Origin: Actinomycetes bacterium
GTDB taxonomy: Bacteria > Actinomycetota > Actinomycetes > Actinomycetales > Dermatophilaceae
Length of the DNA stretch: 64,000 nt
Assembly (NCBI GenBank): GCA_023420415.1
Contig: JAEZWF010000023.1
Location: 142,768-206,767, forward strand
Direction: 5' to 3'
Part shown: positions 43,006-52,750 of the stretch, one piece after another
How the letters are laid out: every line of letters begins with the position of its first letter
Numbering within the stretch: position 1 is the first letter of the stretch
The notes under the pieces: model-generated
Told to the model about the DNA's origin: nothing
The model's input: only the letters and a program-made list of their open reading frames with translations
Databases searched by the model: none
Position numbers and translations under genes: made by a program

Positions 43006-43144
43006 GGCTCTCCTGCCTTCTCGCGGTTCGCGCCCATCCTGCCACCGACGACGGTGCGAATGGCGGCCGCGCCGGCCCGAGGTTCGGGCCCACCGGCCGA
43101 AGGCCCTGGCGGCCAGCGCGCCGCGGGTCAGCCGGGGTGCGGAG

Positions 43145-43606
43145 TCAGCGGGTTGTGCCGGGCGGGCGCCACAGCACCAGTGCCCCGGCGCCGCCGGCAG
43201 GCGGGCGACCGGCCCGCAACGGCGTCACGTCACCGGCCGGACCGACGGCGAAGACCCGCGACCGACGGCTGGGCTGTCCAGCCGCGGCGCGGGTCTCGTC
43301 GAGCTCGGTCCGCAGCTCCCGGACTCGGGACTGCAGGGCGGTCACCTGGTCCTCGAGCGAGAGGATGCGCTGGATGCCGGCCAGGCTGATGCCCTCGTCC
43401 TGGGAGAGCCGCTGCACCTCGCGCAGCAGCGCGACGTCGCGACCCGAGTAGCGGCGACCGCCACCACGGGTGCGCGACGGGATGACCAGACCCAGCCGGT
43501 CGTACTGGCGCAGGGTCTGCGCATGCATTCCGGCCAGCGACGCCGCCACCGAGATCACGTAGATCGGGGCGTCGTCGTCTGGCCGGAAGTCGACCTGTTC
43601 TGCCAT
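43145..43606 (-). CDS. hspR: HspR, MerR-family heat-shock repressor
   Basis: The 153-aa protein has the MerR HTH of HspR: PIYVISVAASLAGMHAQTLRQYDRLGLVIPSRTRGGGRRYSGRDVALLREVQRLSQDEGISLAGIQRIL (residues 14-80), followed by a coiled coil and a proline-rich tail. HspR binds HAIR sites with DnaK as corepressor. It is the last gene of dnaK-grpE-dnaJ-hspR. Two HAIR sites in this window (clpB and dnaK) are its expected targets. The 139-bp gap to the FGGY gene shows nothing else. Confidence 0.95.
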   Translation of the reverse strand: MAEQVDFRPDDDAPIYVISVAASLAGMHAQTLRQYDRLGLVIPSRTRGGGRRYSGRDVALLREVQRLSQDEGISLAGIQRILSLEDQVTALQSRVRELRTELDETRAAAGQPSRRSRVFAVGPAGDVTPLRAGRPPAGGAGALVLWRPPGTTR

Positions 43607-43657
43607 GTCCTGCTGCCCTACTGATCAGTCCTGCTGATCCGCCTCGTGGCCGGCACC

Positions 43658-44686
43658 TCAGCGCCGGGCCTCCTCGAAGAGCTCCGCCCGCGGGTCGTGC
43701 CCCGCGTCCTGAGTCTTGAGGACCTCGACGGCATCCTTGGCCTCATCCGAAAGACGTTGCGGCACAACGACATGCACCTTGGCCATGAGGTCACCGGGCT
43801 TGTCCTTCTTCGGGACTCCCCGACCCTTGACCCGCAGGACGCGCCCGCTCGGCGTGCCCGGCGCGATGCGCACCTTGACCGGCTTGCCGTCCAGCGTCGG
43901 CACCGAGACCGTGGCCCCGAGCGCCGCCTCGGCGAACGTCACCGGCAGGTCGACGGTGATGTTGTCGCCGTCCCGCCCGAAGGCCGGGTGCTTCTCGACG
44001 GTCACGGTCAGGATGAGGTCACCGGCGGGGCCGCCGGCCTCACCGGGCTCGCCCTTGCCGCGCAGCCGGATCTTCTGACCGTCCTTGACTCCCACCGGGA
44101 TTCGCGTGGTGATGTGTCCACCGTCGCTCGTGCCCAGCGTGACCGTCTTGCCCTCGACCGCGTCGCGGAACGACAGCGTCGTGCGGGCGGTGAGGTCCGC
44201 CCCCTTGCGCGGCCCGCGAGGGGCGCCGTACCCGGCATACCCCTGCTGTCCGCCGTAGGGCGAGGCCCCGCCGAACATGCCGCTCAGCAGGTCCTCGAGG
44301 TCGGGCTGGCCGCCACCACCGCTGGTGGAGTAGCGCACTCGCGTGCCGCCCCCACCTCCGCCGCCGCCGAACATCGAGGAGAACACGTCCTCGAAGCCGC
44401 CCTGGCCGCCGGCACTGCCGGGACCGCCCGCGGTGAAGCGGGCGCCGCCGCGCGCCATCTGGCGGATGGCGTCGTACTCCTGGCGCTGCTCGGGGTCGGA
44501 CAGGACCGAGTTGGCCTCGCCGATCTCCTTGAACTTCTGCTCCGCGGCAGAGTCGCCGGGGTTCTGGTCGGGGTGGTACTTGCGGGCGAGCTTGCGGTAC
44601 GCCTTCTTGATCGCCGCCTCGTCGGCGTCCTGGGGGACGCCGAGAGTGGCGTAGAAGTCCTTCTCGAACCAGTCTTGGCTGGCCAT
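43658..44686 (-). CDS. dnaJ: DnaJ-family co-chaperone without zinc-finger domain
   Basis: The 342-aa protein has a J domain with the HPD triad (KYHPDQNPGDSAAEQKF, about residue 36), a Gly-rich linker and two substrate-binding beta domains starting TARTTLSFRDAVEGKTVTLGT, ending in PQRLSDEAKDAVEVLK. It has no cysteine at all, so the four CxxCxGxG repeats of canonical DnaJ are missing: class II, CbpA-like. It stimulates DnaK ATPase. Being the DnaJ of the chaperone operon yet lacking zinc is worth noting. Confidence 0.93.
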   Translation of the reverse strand: MASQDWFEKDFYATLGVPQDADEAAIKKAYRKLARKYHPDQNPGDSAAEQKFKEIGEANSVLSDPEQRQEYDAIRQMARGGARFTAGGPGSAGGQGGFEDVFSSMFGGGGGGGGTRVRYSTSGGGGQPDLEDLLSGMFGGASPYGGQQGYAGYGAPRGPRKGADLTARTTLSFRDAVEGKTVTLGTSDGGHITTRIPVGVKDGQKIRLRGKGEPGEAGGPAGDLILTVTVEKHPAFGRDGDNITVDLPVTFAEAALGATVSVPTLDGKPVKVRIAPGTPSGRVLRVKGRGVPKKDKPGDLMAKVHVVVPQRLSDEAKDAVEVLKTQDAGHDPRAELFEEARR

Positions 44687-44733
44687 GCGTGCGCCCTCCT
44701 CTCAGTGGGACGTCGATGGGTTGGGGTATGCCG

Positions 44734-45392
44734 TCACTCGGGGTCGGCGACCGCGACCCGGGCCGCGCGCAGGACCTGCTCGCCACTGCGGTAGCCCGGC
44801 TGCAGGACCTGGACGACCGTGGTGGACCCGGTTGCAGGAACCGACCCGTCCGCGGGCCAGGCCGTGTGCATGAGGGCCTCGTGCACGGTCGGGTCGAACT
44901 CCTCGCCGGCCGCGCCGAACCGCTCGAGCCCGAACTTGCGCAGGGCGTTCTCGAGCTTGTCGGCGATCGCCGCGAACGGACCGCCGGCCAGGTCGCCGTG
45001 GTCGCGTGCGGCCTGGATGTCGTCGAGCACCGGCAGCAGCGACTCGAGCACCGACTGGGCGGCGCGCTCCTGGATCACCGCGCGGTCGCGGTCGACCCGG
45101 CGCTTGTAGTTGACGTACTCGGCGTTGAGCCGCTGCAGGTCCTCGAGCCGTTGCGCCGCAAGGGCCGCGTTTGCGTCCGCGCTTTCGGTCGCTCCGGCAG
45201 CCGAAGCCGCGGACGTCCCGGCGGACGTCCCGGAGTCGCGCTGGCTTGCGTCCGCGCTTTCGGTCGCCCCGGCAGCCGAACCCGCGGACGTCCCGGAGTC
45301 GGGTGCCGCCTCGGGGGCGGAGGGGGCAGCGGCCTGCTCGGCTGCTGCGCCCTCCGCGCCCTCGGCACCGTCAGGCGTCTGTGCCTGGTCGG

Positions 45393-45396
<4 letters not shown>
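44734..45396 (-). CDS. grpE: GrpE nucleotide exchange factor with repeat-derived N-terminus
   Basis: The 220-aa protein has a GrpE core from about residue 85 (LQRLNAEYVNYKRRVDRDRA ... LLPVLDDIQAARDHG ... HEALM) ending VLRAARVAVADPE. The N-terminal 75 residues are Ala/Ser/Gly/Glu-rich with a duplicated block, DSGTSAGSAAGATESADA and DSGTSAGTSAASAAGATESADA. These blocks are encoded by two copies of the palindromic repeat found at 2.8 kb. The GTG start overlaps the dnaK stop (GTGA). It releases ADP from DnaK. Confidence 0.95.
45169..45216. repeat. REP-like element inside grpE, copy 5
   Basis: The segment from TTTGCGTCCGCGCTTTCGG to CCGCGGACG matches copy 1 at 2788-2841 at nearly every position, except that the right arm ends GACGTCCC instead of GACGCAAC. 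It is read in frame as GATESADA. Confidence 0.8.
45244..45290. repeat. REP-like element inside grpE, copy 6
   Basis: A second copy, beginning CTTGCGTCCGCGCTTTCGG and ending CCGCGGACG, 27 bp from copy 5 and in the same orientation and frame. Left arm intact, right arm partly changed. Confidence 0.8.
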
Positions 45397-47285
<1,889 letters not shown>

Positions 47286-47367
47286 GGTGTTCTCCCTGTG
47301 TGTGGACTTGGCCTGCGTTTCTGTCACTCAAGTTAGGAGCCGGTATGCCGTCCGGCAACCGGGCGCC

Positions 47368-47394
47368 AAAGTTGAGTTCACTTGGCTCAACCTT
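47368..47394 (-). promoter_or_regulatory. HAIR-type HspR operator upstream of dnaK
   Basis: AAAGTTGAG (47368-47376), N9, CTCAACCTT (47386-47394): same TTGAG-N9-CTCAA core as at clpB, one mismatch in the outer bases. It lies about 85 bp upstream of the dnaK start. A third half-site, ACTCAAG, occurs at 47325-47331. The remainder of the spacer to 47547 has a GCTT tandem run near 47520 and no gene. Confidence 0.85.
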
Positions 47395-47547
47395 GTGCGG
47401 CCGGATGTTGTTCCCGTCTCACCGAGGTTTTTCCGATTTCCTGCCTGCGAGGGGCCGTTCTTGCCGCAGATCCGGGCGCCGTGGCCGCCTGGCGGCCCAG
47501 GCCCTCCCTCCCCTGCCTGCTTGCTTGCTTGCCGAGCGTCCTGCACG

Positions 47548-48573
47548 TCAGGGGGTCGATCCCGCCGTGACGCCCAGGAGGACCGGTGGGATGAACAGCC
47601 CGCGCCGTTGGGCGCGGACGGCGGCGAGCGCCCGGGTGCCGGCGTCGAGCTTGACCAGGATGTGCTCGATGTGGGTGGCGATGGTGCGCCTGGTGACGGC
47701 GAGCCGCTGGGCGGCCTGGACGTTGTGCTCTCCGGCGATCAGCAGGCCGAGGACCTCGAGCTCGCGCCGGGTCAGGCCCTGCAGGTTGCCGCAGGGTGAG
47801 ACCACCACGATGGCGCGCAGGTGGTGTGGGGCCTGCGCCGGCACCAGCAGTCCCGTGACGCGCAGGTAGCCACCCGGTTCGGCGGCGGCGGGCACCAGGA
47901 ACGAGGTCTGGGGCCCGTCGAGCAGCTCGCGGGCCGCGGTCAGAGCCGGTGAGCCGGGGCGCAGCGCGGGGTGGTCGGGCAGGCCCGGGAGCAGCTGCGG
48001 TGCGCCGTTGCGGGAGAGGACCACCGCCGCGGCCGCCGAGTGCACCAGCTGCGCTGCTGCCGTGGCCGAGCGCATCGGGTCGACGGCCTGCCCCAGCGTC
48101 GGCCCGAGGGCGGCAAGCAGGTCGCGGGCCGCGTCCGAGGGGACGGTGGGACTGCCGGTGAACAGCCCCAGGAACCCGACGTGCCGCCCGTCCGGCGCGA
48201 ACAGGGACAGGCCCAGTCCTTCCCGGATGCCGGCGGGTTGCAGGCACTCGGCCCAGAACCGTAGCCCGGTGATGGCCGAGAAGTCCGCGCCCCTAGCCGG
48301 CGTGCGGGAGTTGCTTCTGCCGAGCTGCTCGACCTCGTCGACCAGCCCGGGGCCGTCGAGGCAGGCCGCAGTACGGCGGTCCCAACCGATGCTGACCAGC
48401 GAACGGTGACCGCGCAACGACGCGTGCCGCAGCGCCAGCCACGCCCCGTCGAACGGCAGCAGCTCGTGCAACGGCTCCAGCAACGACCGGGCACGGTCGG
48501 CCGGCTCTTCCGCATTGGCGGCGATGCGTGCGACCTGGGTCGCGATGCGGCCGGCGTCCATCCACTCCTCCAT
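47548..48573 (-). CDS. GAF-like plus LuxR HTH transcriptional regulator
   Basis: The 341-aa protein has an N-terminal GAF-like region (LLEPLHELLPFDGAWLAL, GLRFWAECLQPAGIREGLGLSLFAPDGRHVGFLGLF, residues 30-160) and a C-terminal LuxR HTH (GLTRRELEVLGLLIAGEHNVQAAQRLAVTRRTIATHIEHILVKLDAGTRALAAV). There is no receiver domain. It is divergent from the oxidoreductase cluster by 164 bp and is the best candidate for its activator, perhaps responding to an aromatic or redox ligand. Confidence 0.87.
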   Translation of the reverse strand: MEEWMDAGRIATQVARIAANAEEPADRARSLLEPLHELLPFDGAWLALRHASLRGHRSLVSIGWDRRTAACLDGPGLVDEVEQLGRSNSRTPARGADFSAITGLRFWAECLQPAGIREGLGLSLFAPDGRHVGFLGLFTGSPTVPSDAARDLLAALGPTLGQAVDPMRSATAAAQLVHSAAAAVVLSRNGAPQLLPGLPDHPALRPGSPALTAARELLDGPQTSFLVPAAAEPGGYLRVTGLLVPAQAPHHLRAIVVVSPCGNLQGLTRRELEVLGLLIAGEHNVQAAQRLAVTRRTIATHIEHILVKLDAGTRALAAVRAQRRGLFIPPVLLGVTAGSTP

Positions 48574-48698
48574 GGCGTGGCCTCGTCCCGGCGTCAGACC
48601 ACGGTGACCGGGTCGGTCGATCTGCCGATGTGTCGCGGTGCGGGTCGAGAGTTGTGTGGCGCTGGTGAGGCCCGCGGTGCCTCGGATAACCGCGAGTA

Positions 48699-48714
48699 CC
48701 CCTCACCTGAGGGG
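48699..48714. promoter_or_regulatory. Palindrome upstream of the oxidoreductase cluster
   Basis: CCCCTCA-CC-TGAGGGG is a perfect 7-bp inverted repeat 23 bp before the first dehydrogenase start, between LuxR and the cluster. It is a candidate LuxR-type operator; a GGACAGGAG ribosome site follows. Confidence 0.5.
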
Positions 48715-48737
48715 GCAAACATGGGACAGGAGCAGAC

Positions 48738-49946
48738 ATGAAGGCACTGGTCTACGACGGACCGCGAAAGGTCAGCGTGCAGGACGTCCCGGACGCCCGG
48801 ATCGAACGGCCGACGGATGTACTCGTCCGCGTCACCGCAGCGAACATCTGTGGCTCCGACCTGCACATGTACGAGGGACGCACCGACTTCGAGACCGGCC
48901 GCTGGTTCGGGCACGAGAACCTCGGCGAGGTCATCGAGGTCGGCGACGGGGTGGACAAGGTGAAGGTCGGCGAACGGGTTGCCCTGCCGTTCAACGTCTC
49001 CTGCGGGTTCTGCAAGAACTGTGAGCGGGGGTTCACGAACTACTGCCTGACGACCCAGCCGGACCCGAAGATGGCCGGCGCGGCATACGCGTTTGCAGAC
49101 ATGGGCCCCTGGCAGGGCGGGCAGGCAGAGCTGCTGCGCGTGCCGTACGGCGACCACAACTGTCTGCGGTTGGGCGAGGACTCGGTCGACAAGGAGGACG
49201 ACTACGTGATGCTCGCCGACATCTTCCCGACCGGCTACCACGCCACGGAGATGGCCGGAGTGCTCCCGGGCGACTCCGTCGTCATCTACGGCGCCGGCCC
49301 GGTCGGGCTGATGGCCGCGTTGTCGGCCACCATCAAGGGCGCCGGCAAGGTCATGGTGGTCGACCGTCACCCCGACCGGCTCCGGCTGGCCGAGGAGATC
49401 GGCGCCATCCCCGTCGACGACTCCAAGGTCGACCCCGTCGAGTTCGTGACCGAGGAGACCATGGGCCTGGGCGCGGACCGGGGCTGTGAGTGCGTGGGCT
49501 TCCAGGCGCACGACCCGGACGGCACCGAGCAGCCCAACGCCACCTTGAACAAGCTGGTCCAGTCGGTGCGCTTCACCGGCGGCATCGGCTCGGTGGGTGT
49601 CTACGTCCCACAGGACCCCGGAGGCCCCAATGACATGGCCAAGCAGGGTGAGATCGCCTTCGACTACGGGCTGCACTGGTTCAAGGGGCAGACCCTCGGC
49701 AGCGGTCAGTGCCCCGTCAAGAAGTACAACCGGCGGCTGCGTGACCTGATCGCCGGCGACAAGGCCAAGCCCTCGTGGATCGTCTCGCACGACCTGCCCC
49801 TCGAGGACGCCCCGGACGCATACCAGAACTTCGACGACCGCACCGACGGCTGGACCAAGGTCGTGCTGCACCCCGATGGCGCGCAGCGAGGCAAGGCCAC
49901 CCGGAAGAAGAGCACGCGCAAGAAGGCCGGGGCAGGAGCTCACTGA
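48738..49946 (+). CDS. Zn-dependent alcohol/formaldehyde dehydrogenase
   Basis: The 402-aa MDR enzyme has NICGSDLHMYEG and WFGHENLGEV (catalytic zinc ligands), SCGFCKNCERGFTNYC (structural zinc) and VVIYGAGPVGLMAAL with an acidic VDRHPDRL, favouring NAD. Length and the long loop PDPKMAGAAYAFADMGPWQGGQ match glutathione-independent formaldehyde dehydrogenases of the Pseudomonas type, which dismutate aldehydes with bound NAD. A basic tail (KATRKKSTRKKAGAGAH) is unusual. First gene of the cluster. Confidence 0.87.
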   Translation: MKALVYDGPRKVSVQDVPDARIERPTDVLVRVTAANICGSDLHMYEGRTDFETGRWFGHENLGEVIEVGDGVDKVKVGERVALPFNVSCGFCKNCERGFTNYCLTTQPDPKMAGAAYAFADMGPWQGGQAELLRVPYGDHNCLRLGEDSVDKEDDYVMLADIFPTGYHATEMAGVLPGDSVVIYGAGPVGLMAALSATIKGAGKVMVVDRHPDRLRLAEEIGAIPVDDSKVDPVEFVTEETMGLGADRGCECVGFQAHDPDGTEQPNATLNKLVQSVRFTGGIGSVGVYVPQDPGGPNDMAKQGEIAFDYGLHWFKGQTLGSGQCPVKKYNRRLRDLIAGDKAKPSWIVSHDLPLEDAPDAYQNFDDRTDGWTKVVLHPDGAQRGKATRKKSTRKKAGAGAH

Positions 49947-49957
49947 CCGGTGCTCGA

Positions 49958-50020
49958 CCACACACCCACACACCCACAGACCCACACACCCCCAGACCCC
50001 AGACCCCAGACCCACAGACC
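49958..50020. repeat. C-rich simple-sequence tract with seven CCC runs
   Basis: ACACCC- and AGACCCC-type units repeat for about 63 nt between the dehydrogenase and the DJ-1 gene. The + strand has almost no G or T; the minus strand has seven runs of three or more G with short spacers, a G-quadruplex pattern. It occupies the leader of the downstream gene. Confidence 0.85.
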
Positions 50021-50042
50021 AACACAGAGAACGGAGCAGGAC

Positions 50043-50612
50043 ATGGCAGACGAGCTACAGGGCACGAGAGTCGCGATCCTGGCGGCCGACGGCGTGGAAC
50101 GGGTGGAGCTCGAACAGCCCAGACAGGCCCTGCAGGACGCCGGGGCCACGACCGAGCTGCTGTCGCTGCACGACGGCGAGATCCAGGCCCGCGACCACGA
50201 CCTGGAGTCGGCCGGGACCTTTGCCGTCGACGCCCTGGTCAAGTCGGCCTCGGTCAGCGACTACGACGCGCTGCTGCTGCCCGGCGGCACGGTGAACCCG
50301 GACCAGCTGCGTGTGGACGCCGACGCCGTCGGCTTCGTGCGGGACTTCATGGGCACGGGCAAGCCGGTTGCCTCGATCTGCCACGGACCGTGGACCCTGA
50401 TCGAGGCGGGTGTGGCGAAGGGCCGGACGCTGACGTCCTACCCGAGCATCCGCACCGACCTGCGCAATGCCGGCGCCGACGTCGTGGACGAGGAGGTGGC
50501 GCGCGACGGCAACCTCGTCACCAGCCGCTCCCCCGACGACCTGCCCGCCTTCTGCGCGGCCATCGTGGAGCTGTTCGGGCAAGGGGCGCGCCAGCCGAAG
50601 GAGGAGAAGTGA
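50043..50612 (+). CDS. DJ-1/PfpI family protein (type 1 amidotransferase-like)
   Basis: The 189-aa protein has RVAILAADGVERVELEQPRQAL, SVSDYDALLLPGGTVNPDQLR (Glu/Asp loop), and the nucleophile elbow PVASICHGPWTLIEAGVAKGRTLTSYPSIRTDLRNAGADVVDEEVARDGNLVTSRSPDDLPAF with reactive Cys. Relatives act as proteases, glyoxalase III or deglycases that handle methylglyoxal. The ATG has GGAGCAGGAC upstream. The open frame upstream of it is the C-rich tract. Its stop overlaps the next start (GTGA). Confidence 0.9.
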   Translation: MADELQGTRVAILAADGVERVELEQPRQALQDAGATTELLSLHDGEIQARDHDLESAGTFAVDALVKSASVSDYDALLLPGGTVNPDQLRVDADAVGFVRDFMGTGKPVASICHGPWTLIEAGVAKGRTLTSYPSIRTDLRNAGADVVDEEVARDGNLVTSRSPDDLPAFCAAIVELFGQGARQPKEEK

Positions 50613-50920
50613 TCACGGCGGCACTGTCCGTCATCGTCCGGGCCAAGCCGGGCAAGGAGGGTGACGTCGCCGACTTCCTCCGGGATGCGCGTTCGGTCGT
50701 CGAACAGGAACAGGGGACGCGGGCCTGGTTCGCTCTCCAGCTCGACGAGTCGACCTTCGGCATCTTCGACGTCTTCCCCGACGACGAGGCCCGCCGGACC
50801 CACCTGTCGGGAGGTGTGGGCCAAGCGCTCGCTGCGCGAGGAGCAGAGCTGTTCAGCGCGGAACCGACCATCCAGAACATCGACGTCCTCGCGTACAAGC
50901 TGCCCGGTGAGGAGCCGTGA
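50609..50920 (+). CDS. Antibiotic biosynthesis monooxygenase (ABM) domain protein
   Basis: The 103-aa ferredoxin-like protein begins ALSVIVRAKPGKEGDVADFLRDARSVVEQEQGTRAWFALQLDESTFGIFDVFPDDEARRTHLSGGVGQALAARG, the ABM dimeric alpha/beta barrel pattern (YgiN/quinol monooxygenase-like). GTG overlaps the DJ-1 stop. It may oxidise quinols or act as an accessory to the aldehyde-handling neighbours. A frame open far upstream is a shadow. Confidence 0.85.
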   Translation: MITAALSVIVRAKPGKEGDVADFLRDARSVVEQEQGTRAWFALQLDESTFGIFDVFPDDEARRTHLSGGVGQALAARGAELFSAEPTIQNIDVLAYKLPGEEP

Positions 50921-50964
50921 CCGGCTGGGCCTCTCGCCCTTCGCCTGTGCTTGGCAGCACCATG

Positions 50965-50995
50965 ACCGAAGTCTTCGGTGATCGCCCTCAGGGCG
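50965..50995. repeat. Two adjacent hairpins in the ABM/small-protein spacer
   Basis: ACCGAA-GTC-TTCGGT (50965-50979) and CGCCCT-C-AGGGCG (50983-50995) are perfect small inverted repeats in the 131-bp gap. They may end the upstream transcript or tune downstream expression. Nothing else is visible in the gap. Confidence 0.5.
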
Positions 50996-51051
50996 CTGGC
51001 CATGGCTGGCCCGCCCCGGGACGTCACCGCAGTTGTTGGAGGCAGAAGCAC

Positions 51052-51534
51052 ATGAAACGACTCTTGACCCTGGTGACCCTGGTTGGGGTGGCCGCTGGAG
51101 GCGCCGTCGTCCGCCGTGTGGTCCAGTCACACCGCAGATCCGCCGGCGAGGAGCCGCACGAGCGGTGGCGCAGCGTGACGGTCAACCGCAGCCAGGATGA
51201 GGTGATGCCCGAGGGCCGGGTGCCCCACCCATTGGCATCGTTGGGCGACCTCGTCGAGGTCCGGGCCCGATCGGCCCCTGGCGGAAAGGGCACCGAACTG
51301 GCCGCCCGGCTCCGGCGGCGCACGCCGACCGGCATCGGCTCGGCCGTGTCGCGGGTGTCGGGGGACGACCCACGTCAGCAGGTGCGCTCGGCGCTGCGGC
51401 AGGCCAAGCAGCTGGTCGAGGTCGGGGAGGTGCTCCGCGTGGATCCCACTCCGCACGGCCGCCGCGCGACGACCCCGACCGGTGAGCTCGTCGACGTCAT
51501 CACCCGGCGTGCCGGCGGGGAGGGAGTGCTGTGA
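51052..51534 (+). CDS. Small membrane-anchored protein of unknown function
   Basis: I do not recognise a named family. The 160-aa product starts with a signal-anchor (KRLLTLVTLVGVAAGGAVVRRVV), then a soluble region with RWRSVTVNRSQDEVMPEGRVPHPLASLGDLVEVRARSAPGGKGTELAARLRRR, which resembles the beta strands of START/SRPBCC-like proteins, and a C-terminal LRQAKQLVEVGEVLRVDPTPHGRR. GGAGGCAG precedes the ATG. Its stop overlaps the next dehydrogenase start (GTGA), so it belongs to the cluster. Confidence 0.75.
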   Translation: MKRLLTLVTLVGVAAGGAVVRRVVQSHRRSAGEEPHERWRSVTVNRSQDEVMPEGRVPHPLASLGDLVEVRARSAPGGKGTELAARLRRRTPTGIGSAVSRVSGDDPRQQVRSALRQAKQLVEVGEVLRVDPTPHGRRATTPTGELVDVITRRAGGEGVL

Positions 51535-52706
51535 AGGCCTTGTGCTGGACCGGGGTGAACAAGACGTCGGTGGAGTCCGTCGACGACCCGGCGATCCTCA
51601 ACGACCACGACATCATCGTCAAGGTTCGGCTGAGCACGACCTGCGGCTCGGACCTGCACCTGCTCGGCGGGTACATCCCGACGATGCGGGCCGGTGACGT
51701 GCTCGGGCACGAGTTCATGGGCGAGGTCGTCGACGTCGGCAAGGCGGTCCGCAACCACACGATCGGCGACCGGGTCACGGTCTGCTCATTCATCGCGTGC
51801 GGTCAGTGCTGGTACTGCACGCAGGGGCTGTTCTCGTTGTGCGACAACGGCAACCCGAACCCGGGCCTCTCCGAGGCGATGTGGGGCAGCGCGATCGGCG
51901 GCTGCTTCGCCTACAGCCACATGCTTGGCGGGTTCGCCGGCAGCCACGCCGAGTACATACGGGTCCCGTACGCGGACCAGGGCGCGTTCGCCATACCCGA
52001 CGAGGTGTCGGACCTGGCGGCGCTGTTCGCTTCCGACGCCGCCCCGACCGGGTGGACCGGCGCTGACGGCGCCGGCATCACTCCGGGCGACACCGTTGCC
52101 GTCTGGGGCGCCGGCGGGGTGGGACAGATGGCCGCCCGTGGCGCGATGCTGATGGGGGCCGAGCAGGTGATCGTCATCGACCGGCTTCCCGAGCGCCTCG
52201 CCCAGGTCCGCCAGCACATCCAGGCGGACACCTTGGACTACACCAAGGACAGCGTCGTCGCCGAGCTCAAGGAACGCACCGGCGGTCGCGGCCCGGACGT
52301 CGTCATCGAGGCCGTGGGGATGGAAGCGCACGGCACCGGCCCGGCATACCTCTATGACCAGGTCAAGCAGCAGCTGCGGCTGCAGTCCGACCGGCCCACC
52401 GCGCTGCGGGAGGCGATCTACGCCTGCCGCAAGGGGGGCAGCCTCTTCATCCTCGGGGTCTTCGGTGGTTTCGTCGACAAGTTCCCCCTGGGCGCGATGA
52501 TGAACAAGGCGCTGACCGTGCGCGGGGCGCAGCAGCTGGGGCACCGCTACATCCCGAGCATCCTCAAGCACATCGCCGCTGGCGACCTGAGCACCGAACA
52601 CCTGGCCACGCACGTGATGCCGCTGGACGAGGGGCCGCGCGCCTACCAGATGTTCAAGGACAAGCAGGACGGTTGTGTCCGGGCTGTCTTCCAGCTCGCA
52701 CCCTGA
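51531..52706 (+). CDS. Zn-dependent alcohol dehydrogenase
   Basis: The 391-aa MDR enzyme has TTCGSDLHLLGG and VLGHEFMGEVV (catalytic zinc), ACGQCWYCTQGLFSLC (structural zinc), VAVWGAGGVGQMAARGAMLMGAEQVIVIDRLPERL (Rossmann) and GGSLFILGVFGGFVDKFPLG. It is a paralogue of the enzyme at 48.7 kb (same insert region before the active site) and may handle the alcohol or a longer aldehyde. GTG overlaps the upstream stop. Confidence 0.9.
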   Translation: MKALCWTGVNKTSVESVDDPAILNDHDIIVKVRLSTTCGSDLHLLGGYIPTMRAGDVLGHEFMGEVVDVGKAVRNHTIGDRVTVCSFIACGQCWYCTQGLFSLCDNGNPNPGLSEAMWGSAIGGCFAYSHMLGGFAGSHAEYIRVPYADQGAFAIPDEVSDLAALFASDAAPTGWTGADGAGITPGDTVAVWGAGGVGQMAARGAMLMGAEQVIVIDRLPERLAQVRQHIQADTLDYTKDSVVAELKERTGGRGPDVVIEAVGMEAHGTGPAYLYDQVKQQLRLQSDRPTALREAIYACRKGGSLFILGVFGGFVDKFPLGAMMNKALTVRGAQQLGHRYIPSILKHIAAGDLSTEHLATHVMPLDEGPRAYQMFKDKQDGCVRAVFQLAP

Positions 52707-52750
52707 CCCAGCGACGCGCCTCGGCCCACGCGGAAGGAAACTGATCACCA

